Origin: G963692885 sp964658655
GTDB lineage: Bacteria; Acidobacteriota; Terriglobia; Terriglobales; Acidobacteriaceae
NCBI GenBank assembly: GCA_964658655.1
Contig: CAZZZL010000010.1
Coordinates: forward strand, 62,001-126,000
DNA length: 64,000 nt
Reading direction: 5' to 3'
The translations under genes and the position numbers were made by a program. Positions 42,570 to 51,493 of the stretch are shown here, piece after piece. Each line of letters opens with the position of its first letter. Position 1 is the stretch's first letter. Under the pieces are notes generated by a model. The model saw only the letters and a program-made list of their open reading frames with translations. It was not told the DNA's origin and ran no database searches.

Positions 42570-43337
42570 ATGTTTACGCCCAAGGGGAGATTCGGCTGGT
42601 ATGAACTGATGACCAGCGACACAAAAGCCGCGGGGAAATTCTATGCCGACGTTGTTGGCTGGACGACCAACGAAATGCCGGGCGGGGATGGCCCTGCCTA
42701 TACGACCTTCAACATCGGCGAGGTCGGCATCGCCGGTATGCTGCAGATGACCGGGCACACCGGGTGGATCGGCTACATTTCTGTCGATGATGTCGATGCA
42801 CACATCGAAAAGATTGTTGAGGCCGGCGGCAAGCTCTGGAAGCCGGCCACGGATGTCCCGGGGATGCTGCGTTTCGCTGTCATGTCCGATCCGCAGGGCG
42901 CGGCCATCGTAGTCTTCACGCCGAACCCGGCCATGCCTTCGCCGCAGCGTCCCGAACCGCCGACTCCAGGCACCATCGCCTGGCACGAGCTCGCCACCAC
43001 CGATCTCAACGCAGGTTTTGATTTTTACAACAAGCTCTTCGGCTGGACCAAACTCAGCGACATGGACATGGGGCCGATGGGCCTCTATCGCCTCTTCGAT
43101 GAAGGCGACCACAAGGAAATGGGTGACGGCGGCATGATGAACAAACCGCCGCAGATGCCCGTCTCGAGCTGGAGTTTTTACTTCGCCGTCGACTCAATCG
43201 CAGCAGCTGTCAAACGCGTGGAGGCAGGAGGAGGCAAGGTGCTCCACGGCCCCGCACCGGTGCCCGGCGGTGGCTGGATCATCCATGGCCAGGATCCCCA
43301 GGGCGCGGTCTTCGCACTGGTCGGTAACGGGGAGTAG
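42570..43337 (+). CDS. VOC-family protein with two glyoxalase-like domains
   Basis: A 255-residue protein with two vicinal-oxygen-chelate modules, about 1-120 and 130-255. Each starts with a similar segment (GRFGWYELMTSDTKAAGKFY; GTIAWHELATTDLNAGFDFY) and ends with DPQGA.I..F. It resembles the bacterial 27-kDa antigen Cfp30B/glyoxalase-like group. The enzymatic activity is unknown. The start is ATG 42570 with AGAGGGA eight bases upstream; the frame is open 100 codons upstream but without protein character. Confidence 0.85.
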   Translation: MFTPKGRFGWYELMTSDTKAAGKFYADVVGWTTNEMPGGDGPAYTTFNIGEVGIAGMLQMTGHTGWIGYISVDDVDAHIEKIVEAGGKLWKPATDVPGMLRFAVMSDPQGAAIVVFTPNPAMPSPQRPEPPTPGTIAWHELATTDLNAGFDFYNKLFGWTKLSDMDMGPMGLYRLFDEGDHKEMGDGGMMNKPPQMPVSSWSFYFAVDSIAAAVKRVEAGGGKVLHGPAPVPGGGWIIHGQDPQGAVFALVGNGE

Positions 43338-43579
43338 ACGGGCTTAGATTCAGGGCGCATTTGCTCAAGAGTGGTTGAGATAGATCGGTCTCTGAAACCT
43401 GACATTGTAGCCACGGTGTTTGTCGAAGGGCGCAAGCCGGCTGCACGATTGGAAAGCGTAGCAGCAGGTTATCGAAGACCCGGCTTTCAAGAAGATGCCC
43501 ATGCCTCAAAATAAGCATCTTGAGGAGATAGCCAGCTTCGCTTCCTCTACATTGTCATCGAGGACATTGATGCTGCAGG

Positions 43580-44695
43580 TCACTTCAAAACGATGTAGCC
43601 TGGCAGACCCGAGTAAGTGATACATCTACCGGAAGGCAACTTGAACTGGGTGCCGATCGAGCCCTGCTCAGCGGTGTAGCCGGGCGGCAAGACCGCTTTG
43701 ACGCCATCGTCCACGACTGTAATGCCATGGTCGCTCGCGTTCAGCACTCCGAAGTGGCCGATTCCGTCCTCCCTCCGAGGTGCTGCTGAACACGCAGCCG
43801 GGACGATGGGTTTCAGGGTAGTCGGTTGGGCCAGTGCACCTGCGAGGGTTGTAATTCCAGGCCGAATGGCCTCTAACCTCCGAAATACCTCCCTGTTGGA
43901 CATTGCCTGGCCTGCAGGGAAGGCAGCCTGCGATTTCCTGACCAGTTCAGCAATATTCTGTCCTTTTACGAAGAACAACGCTAACCGAACTGTCTCCACC
44001 TGCAGCCAATCGTAGTTGTCGAAGCCCACCCCGTCGTAGATGAGATCCATGTCCTCGAAAGACGTATATCGCTGCTTCGTGTCATTACGTGAGTCGAGGG
44101 TGTCCGAGATAAGTTCAGGCCGCAACGCGGAAGAATAAGCAGTGGCCAGCATCGTGGCAAAAAACTCCTGCATGAAAAGGTCTGGGCCTTCCAGATGCAC
44201 AGCTCGTTGATAAAGGTGACCGGTCTCGTGCAACGCAATGAAGCTTAGCTTCTTGTTCAGATCGACATGCTTCTTCTGCCCAGGAAACTTGGCAAAAGAA
44301 TCGGGCATGATAATGATGTTCCCTTCCTTCGGAAAGGCCTCAGCCATCGGATAATCCGCGAGTTGTCCGACGCGGTTCCAATCCGCCTCATTAAGAACTG
44401 AAAGTGTAACAGTAACTCATACATGAAGCTGTTTGCTGTACCAGGAAGCGCAGTCCGCAATCTCGGCCTGATCGCGGAGCGCCAGATCCTTCAGGCCCTC
44501 GGAGTAGTACACGGGGACCGTTCCCTCCAATTGCGGCAGCTTCAAACTTAAGACTCGGCTGAGTGCATTGGGTGGGATTGCCGTTCCCTGAGATTTGGCA
44601 CGAGAGCACCATGACAAAGACAACACTACCGCGCAGCCTAACCAGCAACCCGCTTTGCATGACGGACGAAGGCAGCTTTCGACATGCTCCATCAT
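43580..44695 (-). pseudogene. HExxH putative metalloprotease-like gene interrupted by one in-frame TGA
   Basis: The frame from ATG 44695 runs about 92 codons (a hydrophobic signal, GCAVVLSLSWCSRAKSQG, then PVYYSEGLKDLALRDQAEIA and CASWYSKQLHV) to a TGA at 44417-44419. The same frame continues VTVTLSVLNEADWNRVGQLA for about 280 more codons to the stop at 43580. The second part contains HETGHLYQ, a zinc-protease HExxH motif. The two parts read as one ~370-residue secreted protein. A restart at Met in YPMAEAF (44347) is possible but would lack the signal. No named family was recognised. Confidence 0.65.
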
Positions 44696-44861
44696 CCAAC
44701 ATTCCTCACAAAGCAGGAAGATTCAATTAGAGGGCGTTTCGGCACCATCCCCGGTTTTTCGATGAAGCAGTTCCCGGTCATGGCAGCAGGCAGTCGTCCC
44801 GGCGAGTGTGCTCGGCGCGCTTCCTGATTCCCGGTCGTCCACCGAAGGCGCCGCAGTCTGG

Positions 44862-45131
44862 ATGAACAACCTCTGTATGGCACGCTCTCCAGGAACCCAC
44901 GCCGTTCCCATTGACTACATTCGCCCGCAGGATTGGCATGTTCGGCTATACGTTTGGCGAGCTTAAAGACACCCCGACTGGGACACGATGACGAAGTACA
45001 TCTTCGACCACCTCAGTGATGGCTCATTCAAGCTGGAGATAGCGCGAACCTTTCCGTTCGCTCAGGCCATCGAGGCCTATCATTACCTCGAAAGCAACGA
45101 CCAGATCGGCAAGGTCGTCATCACGTTTTAG
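44862..45131 (+). pseudogene. Degraded zinc/NADPH-dependent alcohol dehydrogenase (MDR) fragment
   Basis: The C-terminal piece (44988-45131) reads KLEIARTFPFAQAIEAYHYL, ESNDQIGKVVITF, the typical end of MDR quinone reductases/alcohol dehydrogenases. A second piece in a different frame upstream (about 44862-44950) reads GTHAVPIDYIRPQDW, like the G-A-D-x-V-I-D-Y segment of the same family. Frameshifts separate them and the catalytic core is missing. It is a gene remnant, not a functional gene. Confidence 0.6.
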
Positions 45132-45210
45132 ACAGCTGCGGCCCTTCCTGTCTGCGCACGGGAAAACTCGAAGCGGACCTGGAAGGGCCAGCCGTTTGAG
45201 CCTGCGAACC

Positions 45211-45822
45211 TTATTTATTCCGCTTGCGGAGGACCCATGTCGTCATGCAGCGATAGTCCTGCACGACGGTCGTCTTCAGCGGATCGACTAATACAGCATC
45301 CAGCTCTTTCGTCAGCGACAGCAACATGGCTTCATCGACCAGGAACCATTCCTGCCCATCACCGATGCTGAAGATGCCCTCGCGTACTTGCTCAAAAGCC
45401 ATGCCGATGCGCGAACCGATGCGACAGAAGAGCATGCCGCCGGGCTTCAATACGCGCCAGAGCTCGGTCAGCATGGCGCGAAAATGCTGCTCATCGCGTG
45501 CGAAATGCAGGACGGAATTGCACAGGACGACATCGGCGAACGCATTCGTAAAAGGCATCTGCTCGATCGCGCCGACCTGGAAGTTGGCCGCCGGCAATCC
45601 TGTGTTCAGCAACGCAGCCATCTGCTGCACGTGGGCGACCCCCTCCGGATCGGCGTCGAGCGCAAAGACCTCGCAGCCTTCGCGCAACAGGTGCACCAGG
45701 TTGCGGCCAAATCCGCAGCCTGCGTCGAGCACGCGCATACCGGGCACGATGTTGCCGCGCAGGATCTGGTCAAAAACGTAGATATCGATCTGGCCGAACT
45801 GGTCCTGGACGCTAGGGTTCAA
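45211..45822 (-). CDS. Class I SAM-dependent methyltransferase
   Basis: A 203-residue Rossmann methyltransferase. Motif I is MRVLDAGCGFGRNLVHLL, followed by VFALDADPEGVAHVQQ, MPFTNAFADVVLCNSVLHFA and ELWRVLKPGGMLFCRIG. The substrate is unknown. The start is a TTG whose last bases form the TTGA overlap (45819-45822) with the upstream LarA-like gene, indicating translational coupling and a functional link. Confidence 0.87.
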   Translation of the reverse strand: MNPSVQDQFGQIDIYVFDQILRGNIVPGMRVLDAGCGFGRNLVHLLREGCEVFALDADPEGVAHVQQMAALLNTGLPAANFQVGAIEQMPFTNAFADVVLCNSVLHFARDEQHFRAMLTELWRVLKPGGMLFCRIGSRIGMAFEQVREGIFSIGDGQEWFLVDEAMLLSLTKELDAVLVDPLKTTVVQDYRCMTTWVLRKRNK

Positions 45823-47108
45823 TGGCGCACGCGATCACGATGCGCCCACAGGCCCAGGCCCGGATTCGAGATAAAAAATATCTCCTCTCCGTCCACTGTG
45901 TTCCAGCCGTCTTTCAATGCGGCGGGATTGTAGCGGGCCGTCATCTCCTCAAGCTCTCCATAGCCAAAGCCCACCGACTCAATCTCCTCGCGCGTGAGCG
46001 TGCCGGGACAGTAAATGATGTTGAACCGACCCTCGGATGATCCGTGAATCAGGTGCGCCGCCGCGCTCAGATTACCGGCAAGATCTACATTTTTTTCAAC
46101 GGCTGACAAAGTCGCCGGTGTGCCGAAGTAGCCGTATTTGCGGATGAGCGTATCGATCGCCGGGTCTTCGCCGAATTCGCGGACACCGGGCGCCAGCACG
46201 ATCAACTCAGCGTTGTCGGCCAGAGCCATGCGCGTGCGATAGATCGCCTTGTTGCCGAGCCAGGTCGAGTGAAACTCATGCGGATCAAGATAGACGACAG
46301 CCCTGTTGATCTCGCGATCGAGCAGGATGAAGTTCACCTTCAACGCCAGCTCGGACGCACGCTCGAAGCACTCAACATCGTCGCCGATGAACAGCCCGCG
46401 CACTACAAGTTTGCCCGCGTCATCCCGGCCGACTACCGTCAGTACATAGACGATCGGCAGACCCTGCAGGAAGTAGTCCGAAGCGTAGTTGAGCACGCGG
46501 CGCACAGGCGTATCCGCGCGGCCCATGATGCGTTCCATGCCGTAGACCGCGCCGAGATAATGGCTGCGGTCGATGCTTTCCACGCCACCGGTGCCGACGA
46601 GAATGTTCTTGTTGTAGTTTGCCATGCCGATCACTTCATGCGGCACCACCTGGCCGATGGAAAGGATCAGGTCAAACCTGCTGCCATCGCCAGGCCCCTC
46701 GACGAGCAGGCGGTTCACCTGCGCGGGCCATGCGTAATCGAGTTTGCCCTCCGACTGTTGTCTTATGTACGAAGATGGCACCTCGCCGAGCGTGACAACA
46801 TCATCGCGCCATCGATGCACACGGAAGAGGTCGCGCGGCATGTCACCGAACATGCGGGCGAGCGCTGGTTCATCCATCGCCGTGTGTGTGCCAAGTGCGG
46901 GCAGCACGGCTTTCACCGCATCGCCATAGATGCCGTAGGTCATCTGCGTCAATTCGCCGGCGCGCGAGTAAAACCGCGAAGCATCCGGCGGCACGATCAG
47001 GACACGCTTGCGCTCGCCGAGCTTTGCGAGCGCAAGCGCGAGGCCCTCTCGCAACTGTTGCGACGTCAGGTCAGTTGTTTCTGATCCGGTACTGAAATAA
47101 AGTGCCAT
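45819..47108 (-). CDS. LarA-like protein (nickel-pincer racemase/DUF2088 family)
   Basis: A 429-residue protein of the LarA superfamily. The N-terminal half has VLIVPPDASRFYSRAGELT and GTHTAMDEPALARMFG; the middle has VPHEVIGMANYNKNILVGTGG and a later DRSHYLGAVYG, matching the His...Lys...His positions that hold the nickel-pincer cofactor in lactate racemase. It is probably a racemase or epimerase of an unknown hydroxyacid. No cofactor-synthesis genes (larB/C/E) are in the window. The start chosen is ATG 47108 after AAAGGA; a GTG at 47120 is in frame. Confidence 0.8.
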   Translation of the reverse strand: MALYFSTGSETTDLTSQQLREGLALALAKLGERKRVLIVPPDASRFYSRAGELTQMTYGIYGDAVKAVLPALGTHTAMDEPALARMFGDMPRDLFRVHRWRDDVVTLGEVPSSYIRQQSEGKLDYAWPAQVNRLLVEGPGDGSRFDLILSIGQVVPHEVIGMANYNKNILVGTGGVESIDRSHYLGAVYGMERIMGRADTPVRRVLNYASDYFLQGLPIVYVLTVVGRDDAGKLVVRGLFIGDDVECFERASELALKVNFILLDREINRAVVYLDPHEFHSTWLGNKAIYRTRMALADNAELIVLAPGVREFGEDPAIDTLIRKYGYFGTPATLSAVEKNVDLAGNLSAAAHLIHGSSEGRFNIIYCPGTLTREEIESVGFGYGELEEMTARYNPAALKDGWNTVDGEEIFFISNPGLGLWAHRDRVRH

Positions 47109-47224
47109 CGTTCCTTTCACGGCCGTGCGCGGCCCCGGGCTCCATTATCTTCCTTTCGCGCACATGTCTAAACTTCGGTCGATTTCAGACGATACATTTG
47201 CCTCGCCTCGACTAAGCTGGTTCC

Positions 47225-48130
47225 GTGCAGAAAGCCCCCGGAATTTATGTCGAGATCCTGATCCAGTCCGACCTCGACGAGGTCTGGCGCCTGACCCAGC
47301 AGCCGGCGCTGCACCAGCGATGGGACCTGCGCTTTACGCGCATCGAGTATCTGCCGCGCCCTGATCCTAATCTGCCGCAGCACTTCCTTTATGAAACGCG
47401 TATCGGGTTTGGACTCGCCATTAAGGGCACAGGTGAGAGCGTCGGGCTGCGTTCCGCTGACACGGGCGATACCACTTCTGCTCTTCGCTTTGCGTCCGAC
47501 GATCCCAAGTCGCTCATCCGCGAGGGTTCCGGATACTGGCGCTACGTTCCGACAGACCGCGGCCTGCGTTTCTTTACCTGGTATGACTACCAGGTGCGCT
47601 TCGGCCTGCCCGGAAGGATCATCGATCGCCTGTTCTTTCGGCCGTTGATGGGATGGGCTACGGCGTGGAGCTTCGATCGTCTGCGCCTCTGGGCTGATGA
47701 TGGGCAGCCGCCGGAAGTTTCGCTGCAGCTTGCGTCGATCCACGCGATCGCTCGTCTGACAATTGCGTTCACCTGGTTATGGCACGGCCTTGTGCCGAAG
47801 CTAATCTTCCGCAATATCGACGAGCAGATCATGCTGAAGAATGCAGGAGCTTCCGTCGCCGTTCTGCCATGGATGGGCGGCGCAGAAGTGCTGGTCGGTC
47901 TGCTATTTCTCATGTTCTGGCGGTCGCGGATTCCTTTGCTTTTGAATGCGGTGCTGATGCTGCTCGCAACCATCACCGTAGCTTTGCAATCGCCACTCTA
48001 CCTGCGAGCTGCGTTCAATCCGGTAACGCTGAATGTCGGTATGATCGCTCTCTCGCTGGCCGGCTGGCTGGCGTCAAAAAAATTGCCGTCTGCGAAAAAA
48101 TGCAAAAGGAAGAAGGAGGGCGTCGATTGA
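47225..48130 (+). CDS. SRPBCC-like plus DoxX-like membrane protein
   Basis: A 301-residue protein. Residues ~1-150 look like a START/SRPBCC domain (VEILIQSDLDEVWRLTQQPA, WRYVPTDRGLRFFTWYDYQV); residues ~165-290 hold four transmembrane helices with the DoxX-like signature WLWHGLVPKLIF. The start is GTG 47225. It overlaps the DUF4166 gene by TTGA, and the two domain types are often fused or adjacent. The biochemical role is not established. Confidence 0.75.
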   Translation: MQKAPGIYVEILIQSDLDEVWRLTQQPALHQRWDLRFTRIEYLPRPDPNLPQHFLYETRIGFGLAIKGTGESVGLRSADTGDTTSALRFASDDPKSLIREGSGYWRYVPTDRGLRFFTWYDYQVRFGLPGRIIDRLFFRPLMGWATAWSFDRLRLWADDGQPPEVSLQLASIHAIARLTIAFTWLWHGLVPKLIFRNIDEQIMLKNAGASVAVLPWMGGAEVLVGLLFLMFWRSRIPLLLNAVLMLLATITVALQSPLYLRAAFNPVTLNVGMIALSLAGWLASKKLPSAKKCKRKKEGVD

Positions 48131-48804
48131 TCTCGATTTACCAGCGCGCGATGGGGTCTGATTTTTCGAAGCTGCACCCCGAAATACAACGACGGTTTTC
48201 GATTACCGCGGAGGGCGGCAGAGCCTCGATCGGAACCGGCGTGATGGACGAGGTGTGGCATGGCGCGCCCTACACGCTGCCATTTTTATACGTCGGCACC
48301 TGGCGCAGCATCATGTTTCCTGAGCACGGGCGCAATGTCCCGTTCACGATTCAGAACTACGCCTATCGCGATCCTCTCGGCCGTGAAACCGTGAGCTGGG
48401 TGCGCACCTTTCGTACAAAGAAGGTGCGGCGCTTCGATGCCTACATGATTTACAGCGAAAAACGCGGCTGTATTATCGACTACCTGGGAACGCATCAGCA
48501 TCTCGCTGTCGACCTGGAGCTGAGCGTCTCGCCGAATGGCGGCATCCTGATCCGATCCGGCGAGCAGCGATTTTACGAAGGGCCTATAGCCTTTCGCTTT
48601 CCGATGTTTTTCTCCGGGGTCGCGGACGTATGCGAGTGGTACGATGACGCGGAGAAGTGCTTCCGCATCCGAGTCGCCGCTTCAAACACGCGATGGGGCA
48701 AGCTGTTCGGCTATTCGGGCCGATTCCAGGTCGAGGAGAAGCTCGCACCCGACCATTCTCCGCCCGACGACATCCTGCCAAAGCGGATCGAGCCGCGCAC
48801 GTAA
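48127..48804 (+). CDS. DUF4166 domain protein
   Basis: A 225-residue soluble protein: ISIYQRAMGSDFSKLHPEIQ at the start, GTWRSIMFPEHGRNVPFTIQ in the middle and LIRSGEQRFYEGPIAFRFP near the end, the DUF4166 pattern. The start is a TTG within the stop of the upstream gene (TTGA, 48127-48130), with GGAGGG about seven bases upstream. The open frame reaches back to 47779, but that part is antisense-like and not coding. Function unknown; it probably works with the DoxX-like protein. Confidence 0.78.
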   Translation: MISIYQRAMGSDFSKLHPEIQRRFSITAEGGRASIGTGVMDEVWHGAPYTLPFLYVGTWRSIMFPEHGRNVPFTIQNYAYRDPLGRETVSWVRTFRTKKVRRFDAYMIYSEKRGCIIDYLGTHQHLAVDLELSVSPNGGILIRSGEQRFYEGPIAFRFPMFFSGVADVCEWYDDAEKCFRIRVAASNTRWGKLFGYSGRFQVEEKLAPDHSPPDDILPKRIEPRT

Positions 48805-48952
48805 GCTGCCCGTCACAACAGGTCATCCGTCTGCAAGGGCTGGCCGCTAGTTCCCACGCGTATACCTTTTTCACACCGCAGAATTCGGCTTGCGGGGCGG
48901 CGTGCAAAGCGCGATATATTGAGCTTGGCGACTCTCACGACCTTGCTCGGGC

Positions 48953-50233
48953 GTGGCAAAAACCGGACCCACTGATTACCGGACGACGGTACTCGCGGAT
49001 GATGAGGAATTCGAAGACTTTTACCGTCCCGAAAAACCCATCAAGCCGCGGGCCGGCTCCCGTGCGTCCAGCCGGACGTCACGCACCGACTCCTCTCGAC
49101 AGGATTTTGCAGACGCTGGTCCACGCAATCGCAAAACACGCGACCGTGAACAGCTTTACGATCAACAACTGGACGACGATGACGACACGTTCCTCCCTGA
49201 CGAGGACGATCGTTCCTTCCTGCGGTCGCGCCGGCGCGTGCCAGTCCGCCGCAATGCCCTGCTCGCAAGCAAATGGGGCCGCATTGCACTCGGTCTGGGC
49301 CTGTTGGTTGCGCTGGGAATACTGACCGCGCTCTTCATCCTGGTGCGTAACTTCTTTTTGGAAGACCCACGCTTCCGCATCGATACGGCGGCGTCCATCC
49401 AGATTCTCGGAAACAGTGAGATCACACGGACGGAGCTGCTGGCGGTTTTCGGGTCAGACGTCGGCCACAATATTTTCACTGTGCCGCTGGCCGCGCGCCG
49501 TGCCGCGTTACAGAAGCTGCCATGGGTGGAGCATGCGACCGTTATGCGCCTGCTTCCGAACCAGCTGCGCATTTCGATTATTGAGCGAGTTCCTGAAGCA
49601 TTCGTGCGGGTCGGCAGCAGAATACAGTTAGTCGATGCGACAGGTGTTCTTCTCGACATGCCGCCGGCCTTGCTGGCGACCAAGCACTATTCGTTTCCAG
49701 TAGTGCTCGGCATCAACGCGAATGACCCGGCCGAGACGCGAGCCGAACGAATGCAGCAGTATGAAACGTTCGTCGCGGCCATCAATAGTGTCGGGCCGGC
49801 GACTGGGCCAAAACCGTCGCAGCAGCTGAGCGAAGTGGACGTCGCCGATCCCGAGGACGTTCGGGCCATGATGCCTTCGGCCGGTGCAGACATACTTGTG
49901 CACTTCGGTGATGAAGGCTTCGCGAATCGCTATCAGACCTACCAGCAGCATCTGAAAGAATGGCGGCAGCAGTATCCCCATCTTGCCGCAATCGACCTGC
50001 GTTATGACCGGCAGACCGTGCTCGAAATGGATAAGAGTGCAAGCAGCAACCCGGCCAATGCAATTGACACTGCGCCGACTCTCACTGCCACGCCCTCGAC
50101 CAGACCAGTCGCAGCAAAGCATGTTGCGGCGAAACCTGCGGCAAAGAAAAAAGTGGTGATGAGGAAGCCATGGCGACCAGTCAAAGCCGCCTCTAAAGCT
50201 CCCTTGAGAGCATTGAAGGGCCGGGATTACTAA
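48953..50233 (+). CDS. ftsQ: Cell division protein FtsQ
   Basis: A 426-residue bitopic divisome protein. A long charged cytoplasmic N-terminus (about 1-100, with the acidic run DDDDDTFLPDEDD) precedes one transmembrane helix (IALGLGLLVALGILTALFIL), the POTRA domain (IQILGNSEITRTELLAVFG) and the FtsQ domain (VGSRIQLVDATGVLLDMPP, IDLRYDRQTVL). A Lys/Ala/Pro-rich tail ends it. It scaffolds FtsL/FtsB and other divisome proteins. The start is GTG 48953, without a clear ribosome site. Its upstream neighbour is not a mur gene, unlike the usual dcw cluster. Confidence 0.87.
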   Translation: MAKTGPTDYRTTVLADDEEFEDFYRPEKPIKPRAGSRASSRTSRTDSSRQDFADAGPRNRKTRDREQLYDQQLDDDDDTFLPDEDDRSFLRSRRRVPVRRNALLASKWGRIALGLGLLVALGILTALFILVRNFFLEDPRFRIDTAASIQILGNSEITRTELLAVFGSDVGHNIFTVPLAARRAALQKLPWVEHATVMRLLPNQLRISIIERVPEAFVRVGSRIQLVDATGVLLDMPPALLATKHYSFPVVLGINANDPAETRAERMQQYETFVAAINSVGPATGPKPSQQLSEVDVADPEDVRAMMPSAGADILVHFGDEGFANRYQTYQQHLKEWRQQYPHLAAIDLRYDRQTVLEMDKSASSNPANAIDTAPTLTATPSTRPVAAKHVAAKPAAKKKVVMRKPWRPVKAASKAPLRALKGRDY

Positions 50234-51451
50234 ATGGCGCAAAAAGAAGACGGCCTGATTACGGTCCTCGACATAGGCAGCTCAAAGACGCGCGTGCTGG
50301 TTGCCGAACTGCATGAAGGTGCCCTGCGCTACCGCGGCCATTCGCAGGTTCTTTCGAAAGGAATCCGCAAAGGCCTGATCGCTGATTTGAATCCCGCAAT
50401 CCGCGCGGTGACGCACGCGGCGAATGAAGCTGAGCAGGTGGCACACGCCGTCATCGACCATTGTGTTGTCGGCGTGGGCGGCCCGCATGTGCGCGGTTTG
50501 AACAGTCGCGGTGGCATCAGCCTGGGAACTCGTCTGCGCGAGATCACCCGCGAAGATGTGCGCGCTGCCGTCGATCGCGCGCGATCGATATCGCTGCCGG
50601 CTGACCGCGAAGTCCTTCATCTCCTGCCCCAGCAATTCATCCTGGATGAACAGCCGGGCATCCATGACCCTGTCGGCATGGTCGGCAATCGGCTGGAAGT
50701 AAATCTGCACATCTCTGTCTGCTCCGCCAGCGCCTCGCAGAACATCGTTACCTGTGCGAACAAGGCCGGCCTCGAAGTGACTGACACAATCTTTGAAGGG
50801 ATTGCAGCGGCCGAGGCAACCGTCTCGCCGGATGAACGCGAGCTCGGCATCTGCCTCATCGACATAGGCGCGGGCTCAACCGAGGTTGTCGTCTTCTTCG
50901 AGGGTTCGGTCGCGCATACCGCAGTCATCCCGATCGGTGGCGACCACTTTACGAACGACCTGGCCGTCGGTCTGCATATCTCGCTGGAAGAAGCGGAGTT
51001 TCTGAAAATTCATTACGGCAATTGCGTCGTGACGTCTGTACCGTCAGGGAGTGAAGTGGAAGTCAGTGGTCCCGCAGGCAAGCCGCCGCGGGCTGTGTCA
51101 CAGCGCTTCCTGAGCGAGATTCTTGAACCCCGCGGTCGCGAGCTCTTCAATATGCTGCGTGACAATCTCCGTCAGGGCGGCGTGCTCGAAGCACTTGGCG
51201 CCGGCTGCATTCTGACTGGCGGCGGCGCGCGCCTGGCCGGTCTGCTCGACATTGCCGAGAGCCTTCTGCGCGTGCCTGCCCGCATCGGTTATCCGGTGCC
51301 TTTGTCGCGCATGCCGGAAGATCTGGTCCAGCCGGAGTTTTCAACAGCCGTCGGCATGCTCTTATATACGCATCGCACAGGAGTTTTAAAAGCCGCGGAA
51401 GACCAGGGTCTCCGCGCCAAGCTGCGCTCGATTTTTGCAGGCAGCCTGTAG
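50234..51451 (+). CDS. ftsA: Cell division protein FtsA
   Basis: A 405-residue actin-like ATPase that anchors FtsZ to the membrane. Motifs: ITVLDIGSSKTRVLVAEL (phosphate 1), LIDIGAGSTEVVVFFEG (phosphate 2), ILTGGGARLAGLLDIAE (adenosine) and the 1C/SHS2 insertion around residues 85-165. The C-terminal helix (LRAKLRSIFAGSL) is the membrane-targeting sequence. The ATG follows the ftsQ TAA directly. Confidence 0.95.
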   Translation: MAQKEDGLITVLDIGSSKTRVLVAELHEGALRYRGHSQVLSKGIRKGLIADLNPAIRAVTHAANEAEQVAHAVIDHCVVGVGGPHVRGLNSRGGISLGTRLREITREDVRAAVDRARSISLPADREVLHLLPQQFILDEQPGIHDPVGMVGNRLEVNLHISVCSASASQNIVTCANKAGLEVTDTIFEGIAAAEATVSPDERELGICLIDIGAGSTEVVVFFEGSVAHTAVIPIGGDHFTNDLAVGLHISLEEAEFLKIHYGNCVVTSVPSGSEVEVSGPAGKPPRAVSQRFLSEILEPRGRELFNMLRDNLRQGGVLEALGAGCILTGGGARLAGLLDIAESLLRVPARIGYPVPLSRMPEDLVQPEFSTAVGMLLYTHRTGVLKAAEDQGLRAKLRSIFAGSL

Positions 51452-51493
51452 CGAAATTGGAAATAAACTTTGTAGAACACGGAGTAACAGCAA

